Of a DNA stretch of 64,000 nt, positions 24,998-34,355 are shown piece by piece (the first letter of the stretch is position 1; every line of letters starts with the position of its first letter). Where the stretch lies: the NCBI GenBank assembly GCA_029263315.1, contig JAJCXR010000028.1:1-64000 (forward strand), written 5' to 3'. The notes below the pieces were generated by a model. It was not told the DNA's origin. It worked only from the letters and a program-made list of their open reading frames with translations, and searched no databases. A program made the position numbers and the translations under genes. This DNA comes from Acidobacteriota bacterium. GTDB lineage: Bacteria; Acidobacteriota; Thermoanaerobaculia; Multivoradales; J023.

Positions 24998-27900
24998 ATG
25001 AGTCACCTACCCAGCCCATCCAAGATTCTTTTGCCGCTTCCCACCCCCGATCGATCCCGTGACGGCCGGTCTAGCAGCCGTCGGTCCAGCAGCCGCCGGT
25101 CCAGCCGCCGCCGGTCCAGCAGCCGTAGGTCTAACGGCCGATGGCCCATCGGCCGCCAGCTCTTCGGCCTTGGTTTCGCCTTGATGTGCCTCGTGGTTAT
25201 GCCCAGGTCAGTGGCGGCCCAACCGCAGGACGACGCCAGCCCAAAGGAGATTCAGGTGAACGATTGGAACGATGTCGAGCAGCTCAGGATCGACCAGAAG
25301 TTCCGCGCCGCCTGGGAGGCGACCCGGACATTGCGGCGGGCTGCCCAGGAGGCCGGCGACGAGGCGGGCTGGACCCGTGGCTTGATCATCGAGACGCAGC
25401 TGGCCATCGGTCTCGAAAGCTATGAGACGGCGGTGCAGCAGCTACGACGTCGGGATTGGCCGACGACGCCACGGTACCGGGCCGTTTTGGAGCTTTTCTA
25501 TGCCCGGACCTTAGTGACCTATTTGCAGCTCCATGCCTGGGACGTGCGGCAGCGGGAGCGGGTCGAGGTGGCCGAAGACGATCTGGACATCTCCCAACTC
25601 ACCGCAGAGCAGATCTACCTCGAGGCGTCCCGCGCCTATGCCGCCATCTGGCCGCAGCGGGAGGCTTGGGGCGATGCGTCCCTCGGCGAGCTCGGGGAAT
25701 ATATCGAGCAGAATACCTATCCGGCCCGCATCCGGGGTACCTTTCGCGACGCCGTCAGCTACTTGTGGGTGGAGCTGCTGGCGGATTCCTCCCATTGGAC
25801 TCCAGCCCAGAGCAACGAGCTCTGGCGTCTCGATTTCGAGACCCTCTTGCAGGGTGGTGCCGCTGCCTCGACCGACTTGGATCTGGCATCGCTCGAGGTG
25901 CATCCGCTGCGCAAGATGACGGCGGTGTTGGACGATCTCGAAGCCTGGCACCGGGCGGAGAAGCGACCGGAGGCAGCCCTCGAAGCCCGGTTGGAGCGTC
26001 TGCGTCGCCTCGACGGGGCGTTCTCGGAGGGCGATGCCAAGGCGGCCATTCGGCGGAATCTCGAAAGCCATGTCGAAGCGACGGCTCCAGGGTTGCCCTG
26101 GCGGGCCATGGCGCAGCATCAGCTGGCAGGCTTCTATCGCCAGCAGGGCGATTTGGTGGCGGCCCATGGGGTCGCTGAGCGAGGGGCTCTGGCGCATCCG
26201 AAGTCCATGGGTGGGCAACTCTGCCGTAGCTTGATGGACGACATTGAAGCGCCGGCTTTTATTTTGCGCAGCATGGCGTTGGATGGGCCACAGCGGCGTT
26301 CCCTGCGGCTGGAGCACAAGAATTTCGATCGTCTGCACTTGCGGGCTTACCCCCTGGACATCGAAGCGCGTCTCGCGGACGCCAAGACCAAAGGCCGTGA
26401 GCCCAACCACCAGGACGTGCGACGGCTCCTGGCATCGGCCGAGCCGAGCCATGCCTGGACGGTCACCTTGCCGGCGACGCCGGATTTTGAGATGCACAGC
26501 ACCTACCTGACGCCGCCGATGGAGTCCTTTGGCATGTATGTGGTGGTGGCGTCCAACAATTCGGCATTCAGCGAAGAGCACAGCAGCTTGCAGGCGGTGA
26601 GTCTGACGATCAGCGATCTGGTGATCGTCGGGGGCTCGGTGGGGCAGGGCTGGGAAGCGCAGGTCCATTCGGGTCGCAGCGGTGACGCCCTCCCCGAGGT
26701 GGAGGTGACCCTCTTCCGTGACAATTGGCGCCAAGGGCCGCAACGCTTGGCCAGACAGTCCACCGACGCGGCGGGACAGGTACGATTCGAGATCGACGGT
26801 GAAGAGACCTATCGCCATGGGTATTTTTTCTTGGCGAGCTTGGGGGACGATACGTCCCTGCTGCGCAATCTACCCTCCGTCCCTCGACAGGATGGGGAGG
26901 GCGACGAGGTCGAGCAGGCGTTGATCTATACCGACCGCAGTGTTTATCGACCGGGCCAGACCTTGAAGTGGAAAGTGGTGGCCTTCCACCGGGACGCCGA
27001 AGGGCGGCGTTTGCAAGTGGCGCCGCATCGGAAAATCACCCTGGTGATGGCGGACGGCAACGGCGAAGAGGTGGCGACGGTGGAGACCACCAGCAACGAC
27101 TTCGGGTCCGCGGCGGGTGAGCTGGAGATCCCCGGGGGCCGTCTCTTAGGTGCCTGGCACCTGCGCAGCGAACCCAATGGCTATGCCAATTTTCAAGTCG
27201 AGGAGTACAAGCGGCCCACCTTCGAGGTGGAGCTGGCCGATCCGGCGGCGGCCTTGCGCTTGAATCAGGAGGCGGTGCTGCGGGGCGAGGCACGTTATTA
27301 CTTCGGTTTGCCGGTCAATGAAGGGGAGATCGCCTGGCGGGTCATCCGGCAGCCGGTATATCCGCCGTGGTGGGGTTGGTTCCGGCCGACCCAAGGGGGC
27401 AGCCAGACGGTGGCGGCGGGGGTTGCCGAAATGGCTCTGGACGGTTCCTTCGAGATCAGCTTCACACCGCAAGTGGCGGCGGTGGACGACGACGCTGCCA
27501 AGCAGCTCAGCTATCGTTATGAAGTGCAGGTGGAGGTCACCAACGCGGGGGGCGAAACACGCTCCACCAGCCGTTCGTTCCGCCTTGGGCACGTGGCCGT
27601 GGAGGCACAGATCGAGGGCGATCGAGCTTTTTTCCTCGCTTCGGAGGAGGTCGACTTGGAGATCGTGCGGCGGGACCTCGACGGTCTGCCGCGGGCGGGG
27701 AGCGGGCGATGGCAACTGTTTCGGGTGCAACAGCCGGCGACGGCGCCGCTGCCCGCCGAGCAGCCGCCGATGGGACCTGACGAGGTGGGATTCCGCACCG
27801 CGGGCGACGACCTGCGCCCGCGCTGGGAATCGTCCTTGCCATGGCGGCAGATCGTCGCCACTTGGGCCGACGGCGAAGAGCTATGTGATGGTGAGATAGA

Positions 27901-30900
27901 GCACGGTGCGGACGGCCGCGCCGCCGTCCACACCAAGGCTCTGAAGCCGGGGATCTATCGCTTGCGTTATCAGACCGAGGACGCCTTCGGCTCCTTGGCG
28001 ACGGCCACCCATGAGCTCATCGTCGCGGCGCCGGGAAGCCGCAACCTGAAGCTCCCCCTGCTTCTGCTGGTCGACGACGCCTCGGCGACGGTGGGCGACA
28101 CGGTGCGGGTGCTGGTGCACAGCGGGTTGGACGAGCAGGAGCTGTCGTACCAGGTGGACCTGGGGGAGCGACGGCTCGGTAGTGGTCGTTTCGGTAGCGG
28201 TCGATTCAATAGCCGCGACGGCCTGCTGATTGTCGACATCGTGGTCGACGAAGAGATGCGCGGCGGCTTTTCGGTGCAAGGCAATCTGGTGCGGGATCAC
28301 CAAGGATTGACCGCCAACGCACAGATCGAGGTGCCGTGGACAAATCGTCAGTTACAGATCGAGCTTGCCACCTTCCGCGATCGTCTGCGTCCGGGACAGG
28401 AAGAGACCTGGAAAGTCGTCCTGCGGGGCCCCGAGGGGGAGGCCCTCGAAGAGGACGCGGCGGAGCTCTTGGCCTACATGTACGATCGCAGCCTCGATCT
28501 CTTCGGCCAGCATTCGCCGCCCCGCATTCTCGAGATCTATCAGCGGCGATCCGGTGGGGCCTTGCCGCGTTTCAATCTCGGCCAAGGCTCGACCCTCTAT
28601 CGGCACCAGCCGCGCAGGTCGTTTCAGGGGCTATCGCCCTCCCTGCGCGGCGACCGTCTGAAGTTCTACGATGAGTACGTCTTCGGTGGCCCCGGCGGCG
28701 GAGGTTTTGGCGGCCGGCCGGTGATGAAGATGCGAGCCATGCCGGAGACGGCGTTGGCGATGGAGAGCATGGCGGCAGCGGAGCCGACGGCCGATGTCCA
28801 GGGCTCGGTGGCCCTAGGGCAGGCACCACCCGCCCCACCGCCACCGCCAGCCTCTCCGCCATCCCCCGGCGACGGAAGCCCGGTGATCGAAGGCGGTGCG
28901 CCGCCGCAAGTGCGCAGCAATTTCGCCGAGACGGCCTTTTGGCATCCACAGCTCCGTCTGGAGGCGGACGGTGCCATCAGCTTCAGCTTTCAGGTGCCCG
29001 ATTCGGTCACCGAGTGGAATCTTTGGCTCCATGCCATGAGCCGTGATTTGCGCAGCGTCAGCGAGCGGCGTCAAGTACGGACGGTCAAGGAGTTGTTGGT
29101 GCGCCCCTACCTGCCCCGGTTTTTCCGTCAGCTCGATCGACCGGAGCTGCGGGTGATCATCGACAACGCCGGCGACGAAGCCTTGCAAGGCCACCTCGAC
29201 CTCGACCTCTTCGACGCCGAAAGCGAAGCCGACCTGCGGGCCGACTTTGGGCTCGCCGAGGAGCAGAGTCGGCAGCTGCCGTTTGCCCTCGCGCCGGGGG
29301 AGAGCGCCGTGATGACCTTTCCGGTGACGGTGCCTCAGCGCCTCGGGGAGGTGGCCCTGCGGGTCGTCGCCAAGGCGGGGCAGCTTAGCGACGGCGAGCT
29401 CCGTCCGCTGCCGGTGTTGCCCAGCCGATTGCATCTGGCGCAGTCCCGATTCGCCATGCTGCAGGGTGAGAGCACGCGGCGTTTGCAGTTTGCCGACCTG
29501 GCGGCGGATGACGATCCCAGTCGCCAAAGCGAGCAACTGGTGGTGACCGTCGACGGCCAGCTCTTTTACAGTGTTCTGCACGCCTTGCCCTATCTGGTGC
29601 GCTATCCCTACAGCTGCACAGAGCAGACGTTGAACCGCTTCCTGTCGACGGGCATCGTGGCGACGCTCTACGACGACTATCCGGCGGTGGCCCAGATGGC
29701 TGAGCAGATGGCCCAACGGCAGACGCGCCTAGAGACCTGGGACGATGACGATCCCAACCGTAAGATGCTGTTGGAGGAGTCCCCCTGGTTGGCCTCCTCC
29801 CGGGGCGGTGACGGGATGGCTGGCGACGGAATGGACGGTGAGCTGCTCAACGTGCTCGATCCGCGCATCGCCCAGGCGGAGCGGCAGAAGGCTTTGCAAG
29901 AGCTGCGGCAGGCGCAAACCTCCGACGGCGGTTTCCCCTGGTGGTCGGGGGGCCCTCCATCCCCCTACATCACGACCTACATCTTGATGGGGTTGTCGCG
30001 GGCTATCGAATTTGATGTCGAGGTGCCCCAGGACATGGTGCAGTCGGCTTGGGGCTTCTTGCATCGTCACTTCGAAGGGGAAATGGCGGTCAAGCTGGCG
30101 GACGGTAGGTGCTGCCTCGAGCTGGCCACTTACCTCAATTTTGTCCTGTCGTCCTACCCGGATCTCTCCTGGACGGGGGGCGTGTGGAGTGAGGAGGACC
30201 GGCAAATCATGTTGCAGGCCTCGTTCCGCGAGTGGCGACGATTGTCGCCGCAGCTCAAGGGCTACCTGGCTCTGACCTTGCACCGCAGCGGTCGCACCGC
30301 GGATGCCCGCTCGGTGTGGGAAAGTGTCATGGACAGTGCCCGTCGAGAGGAGGATCAGGGCATCTTTTGGGCCCCGGAGCCGGGGGCCTGGCGCTGGTAC
30401 AACGATTCCGTCGAAGGGCATGCCTTTGCCCTGCGGGTGCTCAGTGAGCTGGCCCCCGAAGACCCCCGTCGCCATGGCCTGGTGCAGTGGCTATTGCTCA
30501 ACAAGAAGCTGGCCCACTGGAAATCGACCCGCGCCACTGCGGAAGCGATCTATGGCCTCGTCCACTACCTGCAGCAGGAGGGGGGCATCGCCCAGCGGCA
30601 AACGGCGACGGTACAGCTCGGCGAGCATCAGCGGCGATTTGTATTCGAGCCCGAGGTTTACAGTGGGCGCAAGAACCAGTGGCGACTGGACGGTCCCGAG
30701 GTGGACGCCGCCAACCTGTCGACGGTGGTGGTGGAGCAGCAGACGCCCGGGTTCCTCATCGCTTCGGCCACCTGGCACTATGCCACCGATCGCCTGCCCG
30801 AAAAGGCGGAGGGGGATTTCTTTCACCTCGAACGGCGCTACTTCAGGCGCCACCATGACGGCGTCGAGTGGCGTCTCACACCCCTCGAAGATGGGGACAC

Positions 30901-31249
30901 CTTGGAGTTGGGAGATCAACTGGAAGTGCACCTGACCGTGCGCACCGGCCAGGCTGCCGAGTATGTCCACATGAGGGATCCCCGCGGTGCCGGTTTCGAG
31001 CCCATGGATACGACCTCCGGCTACCGCTGGGATCTCGGCCTCGGTCACTACCGGGAGATCAGGGACAGCGGCACAAATTTCTTCATCGAGTGGTTGCCGG
31101 CTGGGGAGTATGTCTTGAAGTATCGGCAGCGGGCGGCGCTCGGAGGCACTTTTCGGGTGGGACCTGCCACCTTGCAGTCCATGTACGCCCCGGAATTTGT
31201 CGCCTTCTCGTCCGGTGTCGAATTGGGCATCGAGGCTGGATCTCCGTGA
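24998..31249 (+). CDS. alpha-2-macroglobulin family protein
   Basis: At 2083 residues it is a large bacterial alpha-2-macroglobulin, a protease trap anchored in or released to the periplasm. The thioester motif is C-T-E-Q (Cys1540 to Gln1543, in YPYSCTEQTLNRF). The series of macroglobulin domains includes DRSVYRPGQTLKWK (about 645-660), typical of MG3/MG4. The alpha-helical thioester domain follows the motif, with GGFPWWSGGPPSPYITTYI. A Pro/Gly-rich linker (about 1255-1295) may be the bait region. The N-terminus is odd: a stretch of Ser/Arg repeats stands before the hydrophobic signal segment (FGLGFALMCLVVM). There is no lipobox, unlike many bacterial homologues, and no PBP1C gene nearby. It follows the caspase-like gene and its terminator. 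Confidence 0.9.
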   Translation: MSHLPSPSKILLPLPTPDRSRDGRSSSRRSSSRRSSRRRSSSRRSNGRWPIGRQLFGLGFALMCLVVMPRSVAAQPQDDASPKEIQVNDWNDVEQLRIDQKFRAAWEATRTLRRAAQEAGDEAGWTRGLIIETQLAIGLESYETAVQQLRRRDWPTTPRYRAVLELFYARTLVTYLQLHAWDVRQRERVEVAEDDLDISQLTAEQIYLEASRAYAAIWPQREAWGDASLGELGEYIEQNTYPARIRGTFRDAVSYLWVELLADSSHWTPAQSNELWRLDFETLLQGGAAASTDLDLASLEVHPLRKMTAVLDDLEAWHRAEKRPEAALEARLERLRRLDGAFSEGDAKAAIRRNLESHVEATAPGLPWRAMAQHQLAGFYRQQGDLVAAHGVAERGALAHPKSMGGQLCRSLMDDIEAPAFILRSMALDGPQRRSLRLEHKNFDRLHLRAYPLDIEARLADAKTKGREPNHQDVRRLLASAEPSHAWTVTLPATPDFEMHSTYLTPPMESFGMYVVVASNNSAFSEEHSSLQAVSLTISDLVIVGGSVGQGWEAQVHSGRSGDALPEVEVTLFRDNWRQGPQRLARQSTDAAGQVRFEIDGEETYRHGYFFLASLGDDTSLLRNLPSVPRQDGEGDEVEQALIYTDRSVYRPGQTLKWKVVAFHRDAEGRRLQVAPHRKITLVMADGNGEEVATVETTSNDFGSAAGELEIPGGRLLGAWHLRSEPNGYANFQVEEYKRPTFEVELADPAAALRLNQEAVLRGEARYYFGLPVNEGEIAWRVIRQPVYPPWWGWFRPTQGGSQTVAAGVAEMALDGSFEISFTPQVAAVDDDAAKQLSYRYEVQVEVTNAGGETRSTSRSFRLGHVAVEAQIEGDRAFFLASEEVDLEIVRRDLDGLPRAGSGRWQLFRVQQPATAPLPAEQPPMGPDEVGFRTAGDDLRPRWESSLPWRQIVATWADGEELCDGEIEHGADGRAAVHTKALKPGIYRLRYQTEDAFGSLATATHELIVAAPGSRNLKLPLLLLVDDASATVGDTVRVLVHSGLDEQELSYQVDLGERRLGSGRFGSGRFNSRDGLLIVDIVVDEEMRGGFSVQGNLVRDHQGLTANAQIEVPWTNRQLQIELATFRDRLRPGQEETWKVVLRGPEGEALEEDAAELLAYMYDRSLDLFGQHSPPRILEIYQRRSGGALPRFNLGQGSTLYRHQPRRSFQGLSPSLRGDRLKFYDEYVFGGPGGGGFGGRPVMKMRAMPETALAMESMAAAEPTADVQGSVALGQAPPAPPPPPASPPSPGDGSPVIEGGAPPQVRSNFAETAFWHPQLRLEADGAISFSFQVPDSVTEWNLWLHAMSRDLRSVSERRQVRTVKELLVRPYLPRFFRQLDRPELRVIIDNAGDEALQGHLDLDLFDAESEADLRADFGLAEEQSRQLPFALAPGESAVMTFPVTVPQRLGEVALRVVAKAGQLSDGELRPLPVLPSRLHLAQSRFAMLQGESTRRLQFADLAADDDPSRQSEQLVVTVDGQLFYSVLHALPYLVRYPYSCTEQTLNRFLSTGIVATLYDDYPAVAQMAEQMAQRQTRLETWDDDDPNRKMLLEESPWLASSRGGDGMAGDGMDGELLNVLDPRIAQAERQKALQELRQAQTSDGGFPWWSGGPPSPYITTYILMGLSRAIEFDVEVPQDMVQSAWGFLHRHFEGEMAVKLADGRCCLELATYLNFVLSSYPDLSWTGGVWSEEDRQIMLQASFREWRRLSPQLKGYLALTLHRSGRTADARSVWESVMDSARREEDQGIFWAPEPGAWRWYNDSVEGHAFALRVLSELAPEDPRRHGLVQWLLLNKKLAHWKSTRATAEAIYGLVHYLQQEGGIAQRQTATVQLGEHQRRFVFEPEVYSGRKNQWRLDGPEVDAANLSTVVVEQQTPGFLIASATWHYATDRLPEKAEGDFFHLERRYFRRHHDGVEWRLTPLEDGDTLELGDQLEVHLTVRTGQAAEYVHMRDPRGAGFEPMDTTSGYRWDLGLGHYREIRDSGTNFFIEWLPAGEYVLKYRQRAALGGTFRVGPATLQSMYAPEFVAFSSGVELGIEAGSP
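25067..25141 (+). repeat. five tandem 15-bp repeats encoding Ser/Arg pentapeptides
   Basis: Units start every 15 bases from 25067, with consensus CGGTCCAGCAGCCGC. They encode RSSSR, RSSSR, RSSRR, RSSSR and RSNGR near the start of the alpha-2-macroglobulin. The repeat is in frame. Confidence 0.9.
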
Positions 31250-31258
31250 GCCAGAGAT

Positions 31259-31281
31259 CTATCGCCGGATCCCGGCGATAG
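31259..31281. repeat. perfect hairpin after the alpha-2-macroglobulin gene
   Basis: CTATCGCCGG (31259-31268) pairs with CCGGCGATAG (31272-31281) over a three-base loop. No T-run follows, so it may be a stabilising or attenuating hairpin rather than a full terminator. It lies ten bases past the stop. Confidence 0.5.
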
Positions 31282-31358
31282 CCCGAGGGTCGACCGTTGG
31301 CGCCGATATTGCTTATTATCCTGTCAGGGGAATGGGCCCAAAGTGACCTGGCTGAGCG

Positions 31359-34355
31359 ATGGATAACCGAACAAAGGCTCCTGGGGTGCGCTATCATGGC
31401 GCCGCGACGGAGCTGCCGATGGCCGATGCAATAGGGCCGAAACTCAACAAATACGAAATCGTCGACCAGATAAGCGCTGGCGGTATGGGGGCAGTGTACC
31501 TAGCTGAGGACACGTCGCTCCATCGACAGGTCGCCATCAAGGTCCTGAGCCCGGAGTTGGCCGACGATCCCGACCGCTTCCAGCGCTTCCAGTGGGAGGC
31601 GCGGGTCCTCGCCCGTCTCAACCATCCCAACATCGTCACCATCTTCTCGGTGGAAGAGGACGCCAAAGGCATCCACTTCCTGACCATGGAATTGGTGGAT
31701 GGCGAGACCTTGGGATACCTCCTACCGGAGCAGGGCCTGCCCTTGAGGCAGCTCTTCGAGATCGCCATCCCCTTGGCGGACGCCCTCTCAGCGGCCCATC
31801 AGCAGGGCATCATTCATCGCGATCTCAAACCCGGAAATATCATGGTGCGTCGTGATGGGCGGGTCAAAGTCCTGGATTTTGGCCTGGCCAAGCAGCGGCA
31901 GGACCTCGACGCTACCGCCCTGGGGCTGCGCGGCCAGCAGCCCGAAACCCAAGACGGCCAGTTGATGGGCACGGTGCCCTATATGTCCCCGGAGCAGATC
32001 CAAAGCGGGGAAATCGACCATCGCACCGACATCTTCTCCCTGGGCATCATTCTCTTCGAGATGGCCACCGGCAGTCGGCCCTTCCAAGGCAAGAATTGGG
32101 GTGATTTGGCATCGGCGATCCTGCGCGACCGTCCCCCCTCCGTGACGATGGTGAAGAGCCGTCTACCCCGTCATCTGGGGCGTATCATCCGACATTGTTT
32201 GGAGAAGGATCCACAACGTCGCTTTCAGACCGCCCTCGACCTGCGCAACGAGCTCGAAGAGCTGCGGCGGGAATGGCGTTCCGGCGAGCTCGATGTGGCC
32301 AGCTTGGTCATGTCGTCGTCTGGCGGTGGTCCGGCCAGCGGCTCAGGGTCTGCCGGTGGACTGGGATCTTCCGGTGGACTGGGATCTGGTGGGGGCCTGG
32401 CGTCTGGCGAGGGCTTGGGATCTGGCGGCGGCCTAGCCTCCGGCGGCGGGGTGGGGCTCCGCGGACCGTCCGGGGTGATTCGCAACCCCCTAGAGGAGAC
32501 CCTGATTTCCGAAGGTCTGAAGGCCCGAGGGCAGGAGAGGTGGCGGCGCTACGAAACACTCATGGCCCTGGCCGCCAGTATTGTCGTCATCGCCTTTCTC
32601 GCCACCTGGGTCTGGTGGCGTTCGACCCACACCGGAGGCACGGCGCCGAACCCTGCGGCCCCCGTCGCGCAAGCCCCCGCGTCGGCGCCGAAACGCGAAG
32701 AGAAACGGATCGTCGTCCTGCCGATGGAGAATTTGGGGCCGGCGGACCACGCTTACTTCGCTGCCGGCATCACCGAGGAGATCACCAGCCGACTGGCGGC
32801 GGTGAGCGCCCTGCACGTCATCTCGCGAACCACGGCCTCGGGCTATGACCGTCAAGACAAGACGATGCAGCAAATCGGTGCCGAGCTCGGAGTCGATTAT
32901 TTGCTCGAGGGCAGCGTCCGCTGGGGGGTCGACGCCGAGGGCAAGACCCGGGTCCGCGTGACGCCGCAGCTCATCCGCGTGGCGGACGATACCCAGATTT
33001 GGTCGGAGCGCTACGATCAGGTCATCGACGATATCTTCGCCGTGCAGTCGAGCATTGCCGAGAAGGTCATTCAGCAACTGGACATCGCCTTGCTGGAACC
33101 GGAAAGGGAGGCCCTGGCCTCCGCCCCGACGGAGAATCTGGAGGCCTATCAGCTCTACTTGGAAGGCACGGTTCTGGCCAGTCGGGGTGCCCCGACGCGG
33201 GAGAATTGGGAACGGGTCGTCGCTCTCCTGGAAGAGGCGGTGGTCCTCGATCCCGACTTCGCCCTCGCCTGGGTGGAGCTGTCGGAAGCCCATGCCCAGG
33301 CCTACTATTTGATCCTGGATCCTAGCCCTGAACGGGTGGACAAGGCCCGCCAAGCCATCGATCGAGCCATGGCCATCGACCCTGACCTCCCGGCTGCCCA
33401 TCGGGCCCTGGGATATTACTACTACTGGTGCCACGGCGATCACGAGGCGGCCCTGGCGGAATTCGCCAAGGCGGCCCGGGCCCTCCCCAACGACAGCCAG
33501 CTGCTGCAGGGCATCGCCTATATCCGGCGTCGCCAAGGACGTTTTGAGGAGGCGGCTGGCGGCTTCGTCGAGGCCTTGCGCCTCGATCCCCAGAGCGCTG
33601 TGTTGGCCACCGAGCTCGGGCGCACGTATACCCTGTTGCGGCGTTACCTGGAAGCCGACACTTTGTTTCAGCGGGCCATCGACCTCAACTACGAAGATCC
33701 GGTGCCCTTTCAAGAGAAGGCGATGAATCTCCTGCTGTGGCGCGGCGACCTGGCCGGCGCCCGGGATCTCCTGACGGCGATGCCGGGGCAAGAGGAAATC
33801 CAGTCGGTCATGGCCTGGTACCGCCTGGAGCTCTTCGAAGAGGACTACGAAGCGGCCCTCGAGCGCATCGAGTCGACGCCGGTGCATATCATCGGCGTCG
33901 ATTGGGCGATGATGCCCAAACAATTGCTGCGGGGTGAGATTTTTCGTGCCCTCGGTCAGACGGACAAAGCTCGCCTGCAGTTTGCCTCGGCCCGTGTGCT
34001 GCTGGAGCGCATCGTCCGGATGGCGCCGGAGGATCCGCGGCGGCGTAGCGCCCTGGCCAGGGTTTACGCGGGTTTGGGCCAGGCCCCGGAGGCCAGCCGT
34101 CAAGCGCGTCTGGCGGTCGACTTGGTTCCCCGGACGAAGAACGCCCAGATGGCGTCGGAGCTGTTGGAAAACCTGGCGGAGGTGAGCGTCATGGTGGGTG
34201 ATCACGACACCGCTATCGAGACCCTCGGTGACCTGCTCACCATGCCGGCCAAGGTGTCGCAGCCCCTGCTGCGCCTCGATCCCCGCTGGCATCCGCTACG
34301 CCAAGATCCTCGCTTCGTCGCCCTGGTTGGCGAGCCTCAGTTGTCTCCGAAGTAG
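31359..34355 (+). CDS. Ser/Thr protein kinase with TolB-like and TPR C-terminal regions
   Basis: This 998-residue protein has a kinase domain at about 30-300, with SAGGMGAVYLAED, Lys61 in VAIKVL, HRDLKPGN from His153, DFGLAK and GTVPYMSPEQ. A Gly/Ser-rich linker (about 322-376) follows, then a membrane helix at 402-420 (ALAASIVVIAFLATWVWW). On the far side is a TolB-like segment at about 447-575 (VVLPMENLGP, GVDYLLEGSVRW), as found in bacterial kinases and adenylate cyclases. TPR repeats run to the end (for example ALAWVELSEAHAQA, DPDLPAAHRALGYYY). The start at 31359 is weakly supported; the ATG at 31419 is a plausible alternative. The 3' end overlaps the convergent helicase gene by 19 bases. 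Probably an envelope sensor kinase. Confidence 0.9.
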   Translation: MDNRTKAPGVRYHGAATELPMADAIGPKLNKYEIVDQISAGGMGAVYLAEDTSLHRQVAIKVLSPELADDPDRFQRFQWEARVLARLNHPNIVTIFSVEEDAKGIHFLTMELVDGETLGYLLPEQGLPLRQLFEIAIPLADALSAAHQQGIIHRDLKPGNIMVRRDGRVKVLDFGLAKQRQDLDATALGLRGQQPETQDGQLMGTVPYMSPEQIQSGEIDHRTDIFSLGIILFEMATGSRPFQGKNWGDLASAILRDRPPSVTMVKSRLPRHLGRIIRHCLEKDPQRRFQTALDLRNELEELRREWRSGELDVASLVMSSSGGGPASGSGSAGGLGSSGGLGSGGGLASGEGLGSGGGLASGGGVGLRGPSGVIRNPLEETLISEGLKARGQERWRRYETLMALAASIVVIAFLATWVWWRSTHTGGTAPNPAAPVAQAPASAPKREEKRIVVLPMENLGPADHAYFAAGITEEITSRLAAVSALHVISRTTASGYDRQDKTMQQIGAELGVDYLLEGSVRWGVDAEGKTRVRVTPQLIRVADDTQIWSERYDQVIDDIFAVQSSIAEKVIQQLDIALLEPEREALASAPTENLEAYQLYLEGTVLASRGAPTRENWERVVALLEEAVVLDPDFALAWVELSEAHAQAYYLILDPSPERVDKARQAIDRAMAIDPDLPAAHRALGYYYYWCHGDHEAALAEFAKAARALPNDSQLLQGIAYIRRRQGRFEEAAGGFVEALRLDPQSAVLATELGRTYTLLRRYLEADTLFQRAIDLNYEDPVPFQEKAMNLLLWRGDLAGARDLLTAMPGQEEIQSVMAWYRLELFEEDYEAALERIESTPVHIIGVDWAMMPKQLLRGEIFRALGQTDKARLQFASARVLLERIVRMAPEDPRRRSALARVYAGLGQAPEASRQARLAVDLVPRTKNAQMASELLENLAEVSVMVGDHDTAIETLGDLLTMPAKVSQPLLRLDPRWHPLRQDPRFVALVGEPQLSPK

